In this document: piece by piece, positions 10,561 to 20,151 of the stretch
How the letters are laid out: every line of letters begins with the position of its first letter
Position numbering within the stretch: position 1 is the stretch's first letter
NCBI RefSeq assembly: GCF_037126175.1
Contig: NZ_CP146986.1
Span: forward strand, 3,810,501-3,874,500
DNA from: Pseudomonas sp. RSB 5.4
GTDB lineage: Bacteria > Pseudomonadota > Gammaproteobacteria > Pseudomonadales > Pseudomonadaceae
Direction of reading: 5' to 3'
Length of the DNA: 64,000 nt
Notes under the pieces: model-generated
The model's input: the letters and a program-made list of their open reading frames with translations, nothing else
Database searches by the model: none
What the model was told of the DNA's origin: nothing
Translations under genes and position numbers: made by a program

Positions 10561-12459
10561 ATGCCCACGACGTTTCATGAGATTCCCCGCAAGCGCCCGA
10601 CCACGCCCCTGCTCGACCGCGCGAACACGCCGGACGGCCTGCGCCGGTTAGGCGAAGCCGAGCTGGAAACCCTGGCCGATGAGTTGCGCCTGGAATTGCT
10701 CTACACGGTCGGCCAGACCGGTGGGCATTTCGGTGCCGGCCTGGGCGTCATCGAGCTGACCATCGCGTTGCATTACGTCTTCGACACCCCGGATGACCGG
10801 CTGGTGTGGGACGTCGGTCATCAGGCGTATCCGCACAAGATCCTCACCGGTCGCCGCCAGCGCATGGAAACCCTGCGCCAGAAGGACGGCATCGCCGCTT
10901 TCCCGCGTCGCGCCGAGAGCGAGTACGACACCTTTGGCGTCGGCCACTCCAGCACCTCGATCAGCGCCGCGCTCGGCATGGCCATTGCCGCCCGCCTGCA
11001 AAACAGCGATCGCAAGGCGATTGCGGTGATCGGTGACGGCGCGCTGACCGCCGGCATGGCCTTCGAGGCGCTGAACCATGCGCCGGAAGTCAACGCCAAC
11101 ATGCTGGTGATCCTCAACGACAACGACATGTCGATCTCGCGCAACGTCGGTGGTCTGTCGAATTATCTGGCGAAGATCCTTTCCAGCCGCACTTACGCGA
11201 GCATGCGTGAGGGCAGCAAGAAAGTCCTGTCGCGCCTGCCCGGCGCCTGGGAAATCGCCCGTCGCACCGAAGAATACGCCAAAGGCATGCTGGTTCCCGG
11301 CACCCTGTTCGAAGAGCTGGGCTGGAACTACATCGGCCCGATCGACGGCCACGACCTGCCAACCCTGATCGCTACCCTGCGCAACATGCGCGATCTGAAA
11401 GGCCCGCAGTTCCTGCACATCGTCACCAAGAAAGGCAAAGGCTTCGCCCCGGCAGAAGTCGATCCGATCGGTTACCACGCGATCACCAAGCTCGAACCGC
11501 TCGACGCTCCGGCCGCTGCGCCGAAAAAGGCTGGCGGGCCGAAGTATTCGGCGGTGTTCGGCGAATGGCTGTGCGACATGGCGGCGGCTGATCCGCGTCT
11601 GGTCGGCATCACCCCGGCGATGAAGGAAGGTTCGGACCTGGTGGCGTTCAGCGAACGTTTCCCGCTGCGCTACTTCGACGTGGCGATTGCCGAACAGCAC
11701 GCGGTGACGTTCGCCGCCGGCATGGCCTGCGAAGGTGCCAAGCCTGTGGTGGCGATCTACTCGACGTTCCTGCAACGCGGATACGACCAGTTGGTGCATG
11801 ACGTCGCGGTGCAAAACCTCGACGTGCTGTTCGCCATCGACCGCGCCGGTCTGGTGGGCGAAGACGGCCCGACCCACGCCGGCAGCTTCGATCTGTCCTA
11901 CCTGCGCTGCATCCCGGGGATGGTCATCATGACCCCGAGCGATGAAAACGAATTGCGCAAGATGCTCACCACCGGCCACCTGTACAACGGCCCGGCGGCC
12001 GTGCGCTACCCGCGCGGCACTGGCCCGAACGCGACCATCGACAAGGATCTGGAGCCGATCGAAATCGGCAAGGGCATCGTCCGTCGCCAGGGCAGCAAAG
12101 TCGCCCTGCTGGTGTTCGGCGTGCAACTGAGCGAAGCGCTGAAAGTCGCCGAGAAGCTGGATGCGACCGTGGTCGACATGCGCTTCGTCAAGCCGCTGGA
12201 TGAGGCACTGGTGCGCGAAATCGCCGGCAACCACGAGTTGCTGGTGACGATCGAAGAGAACGCGGTCATGGGCGGTGCCGGTGGCGCGGTCAGCGAGTTC
12301 CTGGCGCGCGAGAACATTCTCAAGTCGATGCTGCATCTGGGCTTGCCGGACATCTACGTCGAGCACGCCAAACCCGCGCAGATGCTGGCCGAGTGCGGGC
12401 TGGACGAAGCGGGAATCGAAGCTTCGATTCGTGAGCGTCTGGAACTGCTCAACAAGTAA
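10561..12459 (+). CDS. dxs: 1-deoxy-D-xylulose-5-phosphate synthase
   Basis: A 632-residue ThDP enzyme catalysing the first step of the MEP isoprenoid pathway (pyruvate plus glyceraldehyde 3-phosphate). Family motifs are all visible: an early [16 protein letters not shown], the ThDP-binding [16 protein letters not shown] then NDNDMSIS, and later [13 protein letters not shown] with the catalytic-side Glu. Full-length for the family. It starts 91 bases after ispA. An inverted REP pair follows immediately and may act as an end-of-transcript structure. Confidence 0.97.
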   Translation: MPTTFHEIPRKRPTTPLLDRANTPDGLRRLGEAELETLADELRLELLYTVGQTGGHFGAGLGVIELTIALHYVFDTPDDRLVWDVGHQAYPHKILTGRRQRMETLRQKDGIAAFPRRAESEYDTFGVGHSSTSISAALGMAIAARLQNSDRKAIAVIGDGALTAGMAFEALNHAPEVNANMLVILNDNDMSISRNVGGLSNYLAKILSSRTYASMREGSKKVLSRLPGAWEIARRTEEYAKGMLVPGTLFEELGWNYIGPIDGHDLPTLIATLRNMRDLKGPQFLHIVTKKGKGFAPAEVDPIGYHAITKLEPLDAPAAAPKKAGGPKYSAVFGEWLCDMAAADPRLVGITPAMKEGSDLVAFSERFPLRYFDVAIAEQHAVTFAAGMACEGAKPVVAIYSTFLQRGYDQLVHDVAVQNLDVLFAIDRAGLVGEDGPTHAGSFDLSYLRCIPGMVIMTPSDENELRKMLTTGHLYNGPAAVRYPRGTGPNATIDKDLEPIEIGKGIVRRQGSKVALLVFGVQLSEALKVAEKLDATVVDMRFVKPLDEALVREIAGNHELLVTIEENAVMGGAGGAVSEFLARENILKSMLHLGLPDIYVEHAKPAQMLAECGLDEAGIEASIRERLELLNK

Positions 12460-12471
12460 CACGCAATACCC

Positions 12472-12562
12472 ATGTGGGAGCGGGCTTGCTCGCGAAGGCG
12501 CCGGTTCAGTCGATGATGAGTTGACTGAACCGGCGCCTTCGCGAGCAAGCCCGCTCCCACAT
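12472..12562. repeat. REPIN between dxs and btuB
   Basis: A nearly perfect 91-base hairpin: TGTGGGAGCGGGCTTGCTCG followed by CGAAGGCGCCGGTTCAGTC, paired with its complement up to 12562. It fills most of the 141 bases between the dxs stop and the btuB start. Confidence 0.9.
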
Positions 12563-12600
12563 TTGATTTGTGTACATCAGAAATACCCAATGGATCACCG

Positions 12601-14484
12601 ATGAACTTCTCGCGCCTCGCCCTGCCCTTCTTCCTGCTTCACACCGCCAATGCCCTCGCAGACAGCTTCGAACGCGATCAGGCCCTGAAACTGCCGGACA
12701 CGCTGATCAGCGCCAACCGCCAGGTCGAAGCGCGCAACGACAGCAGCGCCGCCAACACCGTGTTCACCCGCGAAGACATCGACCGCCTGCAACCGAGCAG
12801 CGTCACCGACCTGCTGCAACGGGTGCCGGGCGTGCAGGTGGCGCAGGCCGGTGGGCGCGGCAGCCTGCCGGGGATCTACATTCGCGGCACCCAGTCGGCG
12901 CAGAGTCTGGTGCTGGTCGACGGTCAGCGCATCGGCAGTTCGACCTCCGGCGACAGCAACCTGCAGCACCTGAACATCGACCAGATCGAACGCGTGGAAG
13001 TGCTGCGCGGTTCGCGTTCGGTGATCTACGGTAGCGATGCGATTGGCGGGGTGATCCAGATCTTCACCCGGCGCGGTAACGAGCAAGGTTTACAGCCTCG
13101 CTTGCACGTCGGTTTCGGCAGCAACCAGACCTGGGAACGCAGTCTCGGCCTGTCGGGTGGCGACGAGAAAACCCGCTTCAACCTGGGCGCCAGCCTCGAT
13201 GACACTGCCGGTATCGACCGTACGCACGAGTCCTACCCCAGCGACAGCGATCACGATGCCTATCGCAATCAATCCGTCAGCCTGAGTCTCAGCCATGCGC
13301 TGACCGATGACATCGAAGTCGGCGCCAACCTGCTGGATAACCGCGGCAAAAGCGAGTTCGACAACCCGTTCGGGCGCTTCGATACGACCACTTTCGAGTC
13401 GGTGCAACAGCAGCCCTACAGCGACTTCAACGTCAGCAGTATCAGCAGCTACGTCGATGCCCGGGTCAACGAAATCTGGAAAACCCGCGTCGAATTCGGT
13501 CACACCGAAAACCGCGAAAAGACCCTCGACAAACTCAGCGACGAGCGCACGGTTTTCAACACCTATCGCGATTCGGTGAACTGGCAGAACGACCTGACTC
13601 TGGATGCGCGCAACAGCCTGATCCTCGGCGGCGACTGGTACGAAGACCGGGTCAACAGCAGCACCGCGTTCGACGAGGACAGCCGCTGGAACCGCGCGGC
13701 GTTCATCCAGCATCGCTATCAGGCCGACAGCTTCTCCACGGAGCTGGGCCTGCGCCACGACGACAATCAGCAGTTCGGCAGCCAGAACACCTGGAGCGGC
13801 ACCTTTACCCTGCCGCTGAACCCGGACAACGATCTGCTGCTGAGCTACAGCGAAGGCTTCCGCGCGCCGACCTTCAACGACCTGTACTACCCGGATTTCA
13901 GCAACCCGAACCTGAAACCGGAAACCTCGAAAAGCTACGAGTTGCAATGGCGTAGCCAGTTGAGCGATTCCAGTCGCCTGGAAACTTCGATTTATCGCAC
14001 CGACCTGGAAGACGCGATCATCTTCGGCAGCAACTCACGCCCGGAGAACGTGGCCTCGGCACGGATCAACGGTTTCGAAGCGGCATTGAAGCAGGAGCTG
14101 TTCGGCTGGCAGAGCAATCTCGGCGTGGCGATCATCGACCCGCGCGATCGCGATACCGGGCACACCTTGGCCCGCCGCGCACGGCGCACGATGAGCTGGG
14201 ATCTGGATCGGCAGTTTGACCGACTGGGTCTGGGCGCCAGTTGGCAGGCGGTAAGCAGTAGCTACGACGACAAGGACAACACCCAGTCACTGGGCGGCTA
14301 CGGCTTGATCGGATTGCGCAGCAGTTGGGCACTGAACCGCGAGATCAAACTGGATATGAAGATCGAGAACCTGTTCGATAAAGGCTATAGCCGCGCGCTC
14401 TACAGCTATGACGGCAGCCAGTACGGCTATCGCGAGGAAGGTCGGGCCTGGGTGTTTGGGGTGACCTGGACGCCGGAGCTCTGA
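12601..14484 (+). CDS. btuB: BtuB-like TonB-dependent outer-membrane receptor
   Basis: A 627-residue protein: signal peptide (ends NALADS), plug domain with TDLLQRVPGVQV, PGIYIRGTQ and RVEVLRGSRSVIYGSDAIGGVIQI, then a 22-strand-type barrel ending in VFGVTWTPEL. The small barrel and plug fit BtuB (vitamin B12 uptake) better than siderophore receptors. A convergent BtuF-like gene 112 bases downstream supports a cobalamin role. The ATG at 12601 is chosen because it starts the signal peptide. No cobalamin riboswitch is visible: the upstream gap is only 141 bases and mostly REPIN. Substrate is inferred, not shown. Confidence 0.85.
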   Translation: MNFSRLALPFFLLHTANALADSFERDQALKLPDTLISANRQVEARNDSSAANTVFTREDIDRLQPSSVTDLLQRVPGVQVAQAGGRGSLPGIYIRGTQSAQSLVLVDGQRIGSSTSGDSNLQHLNIDQIERVEVLRGSRSVIYGSDAIGGVIQIFTRRGNEQGLQPRLHVGFGSNQTWERSLGLSGGDEKTRFNLGASLDDTAGIDRTHESYPSDSDHDAYRNQSVSLSLSHALTDDIEVGANLLDNRGKSEFDNPFGRFDTTTFESVQQQPYSDFNVSSISSYVDARVNEIWKTRVEFGHTENREKTLDKLSDERTVFNTYRDSVNWQNDLTLDARNSLILGGDWYEDRVNSSTAFDEDSRWNRAAFIQHRYQADSFSTELGLRHDDNQQFGSQNTWSGTFTLPLNPDNDLLLSYSEGFRAPTFNDLYYPDFSNPNLKPETSKSYELQWRSQLSDSSRLETSIYRTDLEDAIIFGSNSRPENVASARINGFEAALKQELFGWQSNLGVAIIDPRDRDTGHTLARRARRTMSWDLDRQFDRLGLGASWQAVSSSYDDKDNTQSLGGYGLIGLRSSWALNREIKLDMKIENLFDKGYSRALYSYDGSQYGYREEGRAWVFGVTWTPEL

Positions 14485-14513
14485 TCCAGAATTTGCGCTG
14501 CTTCGACTGGCCT

Positions 14514-14581
14514 CTTCGCGAGCAAGCCCGCTCCCACAGTGGGAACGCATTCCAAATGTGGGAGCGGGCTTGCTCGCGAAG
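14514..14581. repeat. REPIN, inverted orientation
   Basis: CTTCGCGAGCAAGCCCGCTC at 14514 and its complement ending at 14581 are 25-base perfect arms around an 18-base spacer. It sits between the convergent btuB and BtuF-like genes. Confidence 0.88.
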
Positions 14582-14595
14582 AATTCACCTCGGTC

Positions 14596-15396
14596 TCAGC
14601 GGTCAGGCGCAATCAAATGGCAGAGTTTGGCGGTTGCCTCGATCATCTGCCCACTCGGGCGCTCAAGGCCTTTATCAGTAACCAACAGTAGTTTCCCCTG
14701 CTTCACCGCCGCCACCTGCGGCCAGGCTTTCCAGGCATCAAGCTGGGCCTGATCACCGGCCAGAATCACCGCGGGATCGCGCTGCAACACCGCTTCGATA
14801 CTGACCTGCGGCGCCGGCAGACTCAGATCGGCAAACACATTACGCGCGCCGCATACCTCAAGCGCATCGCTGATGATCTGCCCGCCACCGATGGTGTACA
14901 GCGGCTTGTCCCAGACTTGATAGAACACTGTCAGCGGCGTCTCCCGGCGATAGCGTTGGCGCAGGTCATCGAGTTTCTGGCGCAGATCCGCCGCCAGTGT
15001 CACCCCACGTTCAGGCCGGCCGAGTTGCGCGGCAATGGCTTCGATCTGTGCAGAAAGCTGTTCGAGATTGTGCGGTTCGGCGACGTAGGTCGGGATGTTC
15101 AGGCGTTTGAGTTGATCGCGTTGCGCCGGGCCGACACTGCAAGGCCACAACAGCAACAAATCGGGCTTCAAACTGAGCAGACGCTCCATGTCCAGCTGAC
15201 CGTAGCGGCCCACTGACGGGACATCCTTGAGCGCGGCAGGACGCTCGCCGGCATCGAGCACGCCGACCAGCAGATCGGCCGAGTCCAGCTCGACAACGAT
15301 TTCCGACAGCGAAGGCGCGAGGCTGACCACCCGCAGACTCGCCAGCGCCGGGCCGGCGACGGCCAGCAGCAGCACCGCCAGCCACAGACGACGCAT
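14596..15396 (-). CDS. btuF: BtuF-like cobalamin-binding periplasmic protein
   Basis: A 266-residue class III substrate-binding protein: signal peptide [19 protein letters not shown], then LRVVSLAPSLSEIVVEL typical of BtuF/FhuD-like proteins, a VGRYGQLDMERLLSLKPDLLLLW stretch, and a C-terminal lobe with DPAVILAG. I use the ATG at 15396, which overlaps the last base of the preceding stop (TGATG); the 5' extension would lie inside the neighbour. It probably delivers corrinoid taken up by the convergent BtuB-like receptor. No BtuC or BtuD is in the window, so the inner-membrane permease must be elsewhere. Confidence 0.78.
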   Translation of the reverse strand: MRRLWLAVLLLAVAGPALASLRVVSLAPSLSEIVVELDSADLLVGVLDAGERPAALKDVPSVGRYGQLDMERLLSLKPDLLLLWPCSVGPAQRDQLKRLNIPTYVAEPHNLEQLSAQIEAIAAQLGRPERGVTLAADLRQKLDDLRQRYRRETPLTVFYQVWDKPLYTIGGGQIISDALEVCGARNVFADLSLPAPQVSIEAVLQRDPAVILAGDQAQLDAWKAWPQVAAVKQGKLLLVTDKGLERPSGQMIEATAKLCHLIAPDR

Positions 15397-15815
15397 CAGC
15401 CGAGTTGACGCGGGATGCGATAGAGGTAGAACAGCACGGCCGTGGACAGCGCCAGCAGCATCAGCGGTACGGCTTCGAGGCCGACGAACACGGCCAGCGC
15501 ACCGATCCATGCCGGCAACGATGCAGCGAGGAACGCAATACGGCGACGGGCCGCGAGCGCGATCCAGGCCGCCGGCTCGGCAGGCGTATCGAGGGCTTTC
15601 TGGGTGGCGATCAGTGCGTGTTTGTAGCCACCGAAAAACTTCAGGCTGACAAACATCGAGGCCACGCCGGCAATGAACATTGGCATGGTCAGTACCGGCA
15701 GAAACGCTTCATATTGGCCGAACAGTGCGTTGAGCACGAACAACGGCAGCAGCGCCAGTGCCAGATATTTCCACCAGTCGACCGCCAAACGGCGGCGCAC
15801 CTGACCGCGGGTCAC
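15396..15815 (-). CDS. Small integral membrane protein, unknown function
   Basis: A 139-residue protein with about four hydrophobic segments ([76 protein letters not shown]). The predicted start is a GTG at 15815 that overlaps the ribA stop (GTGA), so translation is coupled to ribA. It overlaps the BtuF-like gene by one base. A gene of this kind follows ribA in other pseudomonads, as I recall, but I do not recognise a functional family. Confidence 0.75.
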   Translation of the reverse strand: MTRGQVRRRLAVDWWKYLALALLPLFVLNALFGQYEAFLPVLTMPMFIAGVASMFVSLKFFGGYKHALIATQKALDTPAEPAAWIALAARRRIAFLAASLPAWIGALAVFVGLEAVPLMLLALSTAVLFYLYRIPRQLG

Positions 15816-16429
15816 GCGCGGTCGACCTCGCCCTGATGCTCGTTGCCCATCATGTGGTCGAGCTTGCTGGCCTTGGTCGCCAGATAGAGCTTGTTGTGCG
15901 GATTATGGCCGGTGTGCAGCGGCACGCGTTCGGCGACGACGATGCCCATGTCGGTCAGGGCTTTGACCTTGCGCGGGTTGTTGGTCATCAGGCGCAGCGA
16001 CTTCACGCCCAGGTGCTCCAGCATCGGCAGGCACATCGCGTAGTCACGCTGATCGGCGGCAAAGCCCAGACGCTCGTTGGCTTCCACGGTGTCGGCGCCG
16101 CCGTCCTGCAACTCGTAGGCGCGGATCTTGTTCAGCAGACCGATGCCACGACCTTCCTGACGCAGGTACAGCAGCACGCCGCGGCCTTCGCGGGCGATGG
16201 CCTTGAGCGCCGCTTCGAGTTGCGAGCCGCAGTCGCAGCGCTGGCTGAACAGGGCATCACCGGTCAGGCACTCGGAATGCAACCGGCCAAGGACCGGGGC
16301 ACCGTCGTCAATTTCACCCAGGCTCAGCACAACGTGCTCGCGGCCGGTGGCTTCATCGAGAAAACCGTGCATGGTGAATTGCGCAAAAGGCGTTGGCAGC
16401 TTGCAAGCGGCGACAAAAACGACAGGCAC
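15812..16429 (-). CDS. ribA: GTP cyclohydrolase II
   Basis: A 205-residue enzyme opening the imidazole ring of GTP, the first step of riboflavin synthesis. The zinc site is intact: [20 protein letters not shown] carries the three Cys ligands. [12 protein letters not shown] supplies the catalytic Arg and nucleotide contacts, and the later RLMTNNPRK is conserved. This matters because the second cyclohydrolase-like domain in the window, in RibBA, has lost these residues. It appears to head its own small operon, with a REPIN upstream. Confidence 0.96.
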   Translation of the reverse strand: MPVVFVAACKLPTPFAQFTMHGFLDEATGREHVVLSLGEIDDGAPVLGRLHSECLTGDALFSQRCDCGSQLEAALKAIAREGRGVLLYLRQEGRGIGLLNKIRAYELQDGGADTVEANERLGFAADQRDYAMCLPMLEHLGVKSLRLMTNNPRKVKALTDMGIVVAERVPLHTGHNPHNKLYLATKASKLDHMMGNEHQGEVDRA

Positions 16430-16564
16430 CTGTGTGCTCCTGATCTAAAAAGTCTGAAGATTCGCAGGCCGGCATTGTAACAGCAGGTTCCGGCAGGCGC
16501 TTAGGCTGAATTATCGGGCATAACGATCAAAAAGTTTGATAACACCCGGTTGGCGTGGCCCCTC

Positions 16565-16657
16565 CCTGTGGGAGCGGGCTTGCTCGCGAAGGCGTCGTGT
16601 CAGTCGGCAATAGGCTGGCTTAACCACCGCACTCGCGAGCAAGCCCGCTCCCACAGG
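16565..16657. repeat. REPIN upstream of ribA
   Basis: TGTGGGAGCGGGCTTGCTCG at 16567 faces CGAGCAAGCCCGCTCCCACA ending at 16655. It lies in the 256-base gap between the ribA start and a binding-protein gene; nothing else coding is seen there. Confidence 0.88.
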
Positions 16658-16685
16658 GGGACAGTGTTGGGCACAAGATTCGCAA

Positions 16686-17423
16686 TCAGGGCGTATCAAA
16701 TGGATACGGCTGCTTCCACTGCTCGAAAATCGGCTTCAGCTCGCCGCTCTTCACCAACTGCTCCATGCGCCTGTCGAACAGCGCCATCAGCGTGCGCGCT
16801 TGCGGCGTATCGGCGAAGCACAGGTACAGCGGCAATTCGGCGATGTGGGTCTTGCGAAACTGCGTCGGATCCTTGGCCCGGCCAACCACGTAATCGATTT
16901 CGGTCTGCGCATCGATGTAATAGTCAGCACGGTTGTGGGTGAGCATCGAGAGGATCCCGGTACGTCGCACGACCTCGTTGAAGTTGCGCACGCCGGGTAG
17001 ATAATTCTGATAGTCGTAACCACGAACCCAAGCCAGCCGATATTGGCCGAGGGTTTCCGGGGTCGGTGCTGGATTACTCGCCAGGCCCAGGGCGTAGATG
17101 TGGTCGGTGTCGAAATTCCAGCGCGGATAGAGCAGGTCGCTGAATTCTTCATGATAAGAACCGACACAAGCATCGACCTCGCCACGCTGGGCCAGCCCAA
17201 CTGAACGAGTGTATGGTTCGCTGCGAATGTCGAGCTTCACCCCGGCCGGTTCGAAGACCTTGCGCAGCACGTCCCAGCCCAGGCCGTGACCGTCAGCGGC
17301 GGTGTAGTCTTCCCAGTCTTCGCTGGCCAGATGGATGACCGCGGGCGTCGGCGCAGCTTCCTGCGCACTGGCGACAGTGCCCAGCAAGGTAAAAAACACC
17401 AGCGCCAGCCAGCGACTAACCAT
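16686..17423 (-). CDS. Transporter substrate-binding-like periplasmic protein
   Basis: A 245-residue family 3 solute-binding fold (SBP_bac_3-like): signal peptide MVSRWLALVFFTLLGTVASA, then DGHGLGWDVLRKVFEPAGVKLDI, typical of lobe I, and DYYIDAQTEIDYVVG in lobe II. No permease or ATPase genes adjoin it, so it may be a sensor-type or orphan binding protein rather than an ABC subunit. The ATG at 17423 has GGGGAG upstream at good spacing; the GTG at 17438 is less likely. Ligand unknown. Confidence 0.78.
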   Translation of the reverse strand: MVSRWLALVFFTLLGTVASAQEAAPTPAVIHLASEDWEDYTAADGHGLGWDVLRKVFEPAGVKLDIRSEPYTRSVGLAQRGEVDACVGSYHEEFSDLLYPRWNFDTDHIYALGLASNPAPTPETLGQYRLAWVRGYDYQNYLPGVRNFNEVVRRTGILSMLTHNRADYYIDAQTEIDYVVGRAKDPTQFRKTHIAELPLYLCFADTPQARTLMALFDRRMEQLVKSGELKPIFEQWKQPYPFDTP

Positions 17424-17457
17424 CCTTAGTCTCCCCACTTAACCCTGACAATCCGGA

Positions 17458-17961
17458 TCAGGCGAAAATCCACACCAGTCCCTGCATCGCCAGCCAGGCG
17501 AACACGCCGGCCAGCACGTCATCGAGCATGATGCCGACGCCGCCATGGACATGCCGATCGATCCAGCGGATCGGCCATGGCTTGAGAATGTCGAAGAAGC
17601 GGAACATCAGGAACCCCGCGAGCAACCAGTACCAGCCTTCCGGCACCAGCCACAGGGTGATCCACATCCCGACCATTTCGTCCCAGACGATGCCTTCGTG
17701 GTCGTGTACCCGCAAATCGTCGGCGACCTTGCCGCACAGCCAGAAGCCGAACAGCATGGTGATCCCGAGCATCAGCCAGTAACCCCAGTCGGGCAACATC
17801 TGCCACAACGGAATAAAGGGTAGCGCAACTAACGAACCCCACGTGCCCGGCGCTTTCGGCAAGGTGCCGGAGCCGAAGCCGAACGCGAGGAAATGCCAGG
17901 GATTGCGCCAGACCGACGGCGGAACGAATTCGGCCGGAACCTGTTTCGGGTGATCTGTCAC
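17458..17961 (-). CDS. pgpA: Phosphatidylglycerophosphatase A
   Basis: A 167-residue membrane enzyme that dephosphorylates phosphatidylglycerol phosphate. Recognisable PgpA features are GFGSGTLPKAPGTWGSL near residue 30, DDLRVHDHEGIVWDEMVGMW with its acidic metal-binding residues, FRFFDILKPWPI, and DDVLAGVFAW near the C-terminus. The start is a GTG at 17961 overlapping the thiL stop (GTGA) with AGGAGA upstream. The ORF is open further upstream, but only inside thiL. Confidence 0.94.
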   Translation of the reverse strand: MTDHPKQVPAEFVPPSVWRNPWHFLAFGFGSGTLPKAPGTWGSLVALPFIPLWQMLPDWGYWLMLGITMLFGFWLCGKVADDLRVHDHEGIVWDEMVGMWITLWLVPEGWYWLLAGFLMFRFFDILKPWPIRWIDRHVHGGVGIMLDDVLAGVFAWLAMQGLVWIFA

Positions 17962-18923
17962 GGTGTCTCCTGAAAATGTTGATAACCCCGGATTTGCGGG
18001 GTGATGTCGTGTCCTTCGCGATCCAGCAGCACCACACCCTGGCCCTGCGCCACACGCCCGATCACATGGATCGGCCAACCATCGGCCAGCAGTGCCGGCA
18101 ACTCGACGGACGGTAGCGTGAAGGCCAGCACATAGTCATCGCCGCCGCTCAACGCCGCCCGTTCGGCGCCACGCTGGCCGAGAAACGCCACTAAAGCATC
18201 GGACAACGGTACGCGCTCGCGTTCAACCTCAAGCCGCACCTGCGAAGCCAGAGCGATATGGCCGCAATCGGCAAGCAGGCCATCGGAGATATCCAGGGCC
18301 GAGGTGGCCTTGCCGCGCAAGGCCTGACCGAGCCCGAGTTGCGGTTGCGGCGACCAGTAATGACTGAGCAGCGGCTCGGCAATATCAGTGTCGGCTTCAC
18401 GCTGGCCAAGCACCAGCGGCAAGGCACCGGCGGCATTGCCCAGTTCGCCGCCAACACAAAGCAGGTCGCCCGGTTGTGCGCCGCTGCGGGTCAACGCCTG
18501 CCCGGCCGGAACGCGACCGAATACGGTGACGGTCAGGCTCAATGGTCCACGGGTGGTGTCGCCGCCAACCAGCGCGACGCCGCAGCTCTGCGCCATGCGG
18601 TTCAAACCGCGGGCATAGGCTTGCAGCCAATCGGCGGTCACCGTCGGCACAGTCAGGGCAAGGGTAAAGGCAACGGGCGTGGCGCCCATGGCGGCCAGGT
18701 CGCTGACCGCAACGGCCAGCGAGCGCTGACCGAGCAGAAACGGATCGCAGGGATCGGCGAAGTGCACGCCGGCCACCAGCGTATCGGTGGAAATCGCCAA
18801 CTGCTCCCCGGGGGGAACCGCCAGCAAGGCGCAGTCGTCGCCGATCCCCAGGGCAACGCCCTCGCCGCCCTGCGCACAAGGCGCGGCGGCGAAGAAATTG
18901 CGGATCAGCTCAAACTCGCCCAT
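17958..18923 (-). CDS. thiL: Thiamine-monophosphate kinase
   Basis: A 321-residue ThiL that phosphorylates thiamine phosphate to the diphosphate cofactor. Motifs in order: GIGDDCALL (ATP/Mg), ISTDTLVAGVHF, SDLAAMGATPVAF, VGGDTTRGPLSLTVTVFG, and DISDGLLADCGHIA. It lies between nusB (18 bases apart) and pgpA (4-base overlap), the common proteobacterial order ribH-nusB-thiL-pgpA. Confidence 0.95.
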   Translation of the reverse strand: MGEFELIRNFFAAAPCAQGGEGVALGIGDDCALLAVPPGEQLAISTDTLVAGVHFADPCDPFLLGQRSLAVAVSDLAAMGATPVAFTLALTVPTVTADWLQAYARGLNRMAQSCGVALVGGDTTRGPLSLTVTVFGRVPAGQALTRSGAQPGDLLCVGGELGNAAGALPLVLGQREADTDIAEPLLSHYWSPQPQLGLGQALRGKATSALDISDGLLADCGHIALASQVRLEVERERVPLSDALVAFLGQRGAERAALSGGDDYVLAFTLPSVELPALLADGWPIHVIGRVAQGQGVVLLDREGHDITPQIRGYQHFQETP

Positions 18924-18941
18924 TGCGATATCAAGCGCTGA

Positions 18942-19442
18942 TCAGCGCTTGAACGCCTTGACTTCAGCTTCACGCAGGCGCGGAGCCAGCTTGTCGAGTA
19001 CACCGTTGACGAACTTGTGGCCGTCGGTCGAACCGAAGACTTTCGCCAGCTCGATACCTTCGTTGATCACCACGCGGTACGGCACGTCGACGCGCTTGAG
19101 CAGTTCCCAGGTAGACAGGCGCAGAACCGCCAGTTCAACCGGGTCCAGCTCTTCGATTTCGATGTCCAGGCAAGGCTTGAGCGCAGTATCGATTTCGGTG
19201 CGGCTCGCCGGAACCCCGTGAAGGATTTCGCGGAAATACGCGCCATCGACATCGGTGAAATCGTTATCAACGCGGAACTGCGCTTCGATTTCGTTCAGCG
19301 AAGCCTTGGCCATGTGCCACTGATACAGAGCCTGAGTCGCGAGCTGACGGGCTTCGCGACGCTTGACGCTTTTCGATGGCTTGCCGGCATCCGCAGGTTT
19401 CGGATCGCGCGGGTTGAAACGATCGCTATCGTCGCTAATCAC
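18942..19442 (-). CDS. nusB: Transcription antitermination factor NusB
   Basis: A 166-residue NusB, part of the rRNA antitermination complex with NusE/S10 at boxA. The basic stretch [22 protein letters not shown] marks the N-terminal RNA-binding helix, and [37 protein letters not shown] is the conserved C-terminal core. An unstructured 25-residue N-terminal extension precedes it. The start is GTG, overlapping the ribH stop (GTGA), so it is coupled to ribH. Confidence 0.95.
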   Translation of the reverse strand: MISDDSDRFNPRDPKPADAGKPSKSVKRREARQLATQALYQWHMAKASLNEIEAQFRVDNDFTDVDGAYFREILHGVPASRTEIDTALKPCLDIEIEELDPVELAVLRLSTWELLKRVDVPYRVVINEGIELAKVFGSTDGHKFVNGVLDKLAPRLREAEVKAFKR

Positions 19443-19915
19443 TTGGCCTCCAACTGCGCCAGCAGGCTGACCATTTCCAGAGCGGACAGGGCAGCTTCAG
19501 CACCTTTGTTGCCGGCCTTGGTGCCGGAACGTTCGATGGCTTGCTCGATGGAATCAACGGTCAGGACGCCGAACGCGACCGGTACGCCGAACTCCATGGA
19601 CACCTGGGCCAGGCCCTTGGTGCATTCGCCAGCCACGTATTCGAAGTGCGGAGTGCCGCCACGAATGACCGCGCCGAGGGCGATGATGGCTGCGAACTCG
19701 CCTTTCTGAGCGACTTTCTGCGCAACCAGCGGGATTTCGAAGGCGCCAGGTGCGCGGATGATGGTGATGTCGCTTTCGCTCACGCCGTGGCGAACCAGGG
19801 CATCAACTGCACCGCTGACCAGGCTTTCAACCACGAAGCTGTTGAAACGGCCCACTACCAGAGCGTAGCGGCCTTTAGGGGCGATGAAGGTACCTTCGAT
19901 GGTCTTCAGGGTCAT
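19439..19915 (-). CDS. ribH: 6,7-dimethyl-8-ribityllumazine synthase
   Basis: A 158-residue lumazine synthase, condensing the RibBA product with 5-amino-6-ribitylaminouracil. Conserved stretches are [53 protein letters not shown] with the catalytic His, and [27 protein letters not shown]. It starts the ribH-nusB-thiL-pgpA transcript; a REPIN in the 236-base gap separates it from ribBA. Confidence 0.96.
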   Translation of the reverse strand: MTLKTIEGTFIAPKGRYALVVGRFNSFVVESLVSGAVDALVRHGVSESDITIIRAPGAFEIPLVAQKVAQKGEFAAIIALGAVIRGGTPHFEYVAGECTKGLAQVSMEFGVPVAFGVLTVDSIEQAIERSGTKAGNKGAEAALSALEMVSLLAQLEAK

Positions 19916-20020
19916 TCGTCAGATCTCTTAAAGAGCCGGGACGCGTTTCGTACGCATCCCTCAGTGATATTAGCCACAAATTCATGACCGGAAAAAACCG
20001 CATTGCTGCTCGACTACACC

Positions 20021-20116
20021 CTGTGGCGAGGGGATTTATCCCCGATGGACTGCGCAGCAGTCCCAACCAAATAGGGCCGCTGCGCAGCCCGTCGGGGATG
20101 AATCCCCTCACCACAA
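20021..20116. repeat. REPIN between ribBA and ribH
   Basis: CTGTGGCGAGGGGATTTATC at 20021 pairs with GGATGAATCCCCTCACCACA near 20115, an imperfect pair of a second REP subfamily (GCGAGGGGATTTATCCCC core). A lone copy of this type also lies near 30730. Confidence 0.8.
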
Positions 20117-20151
20117 GGATCTACGTCAACAATGCCGAATTCACCGGGTCA

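Noticed and set aside
10648..12462. A 604-codon minus-strand frame opposite dxs
   Set aside because: Shadow of dxs; composition (His/Arg/Gln-rich) and lack of any family feature mark it as non-coding.
12460..12600. Cobalamin riboswitch before the BtuB-like gene
   Set aside because: The gap is too short and nearly all of it is the REPIN; no B12-box-like sequence is seen.
14514..14581. CRISPR array from the recurring 20-25 base repeats
   Set aside because: Copies are paired inverted repeats scattered between genes, not direct repeats with uniform spacers; they are REPINs.
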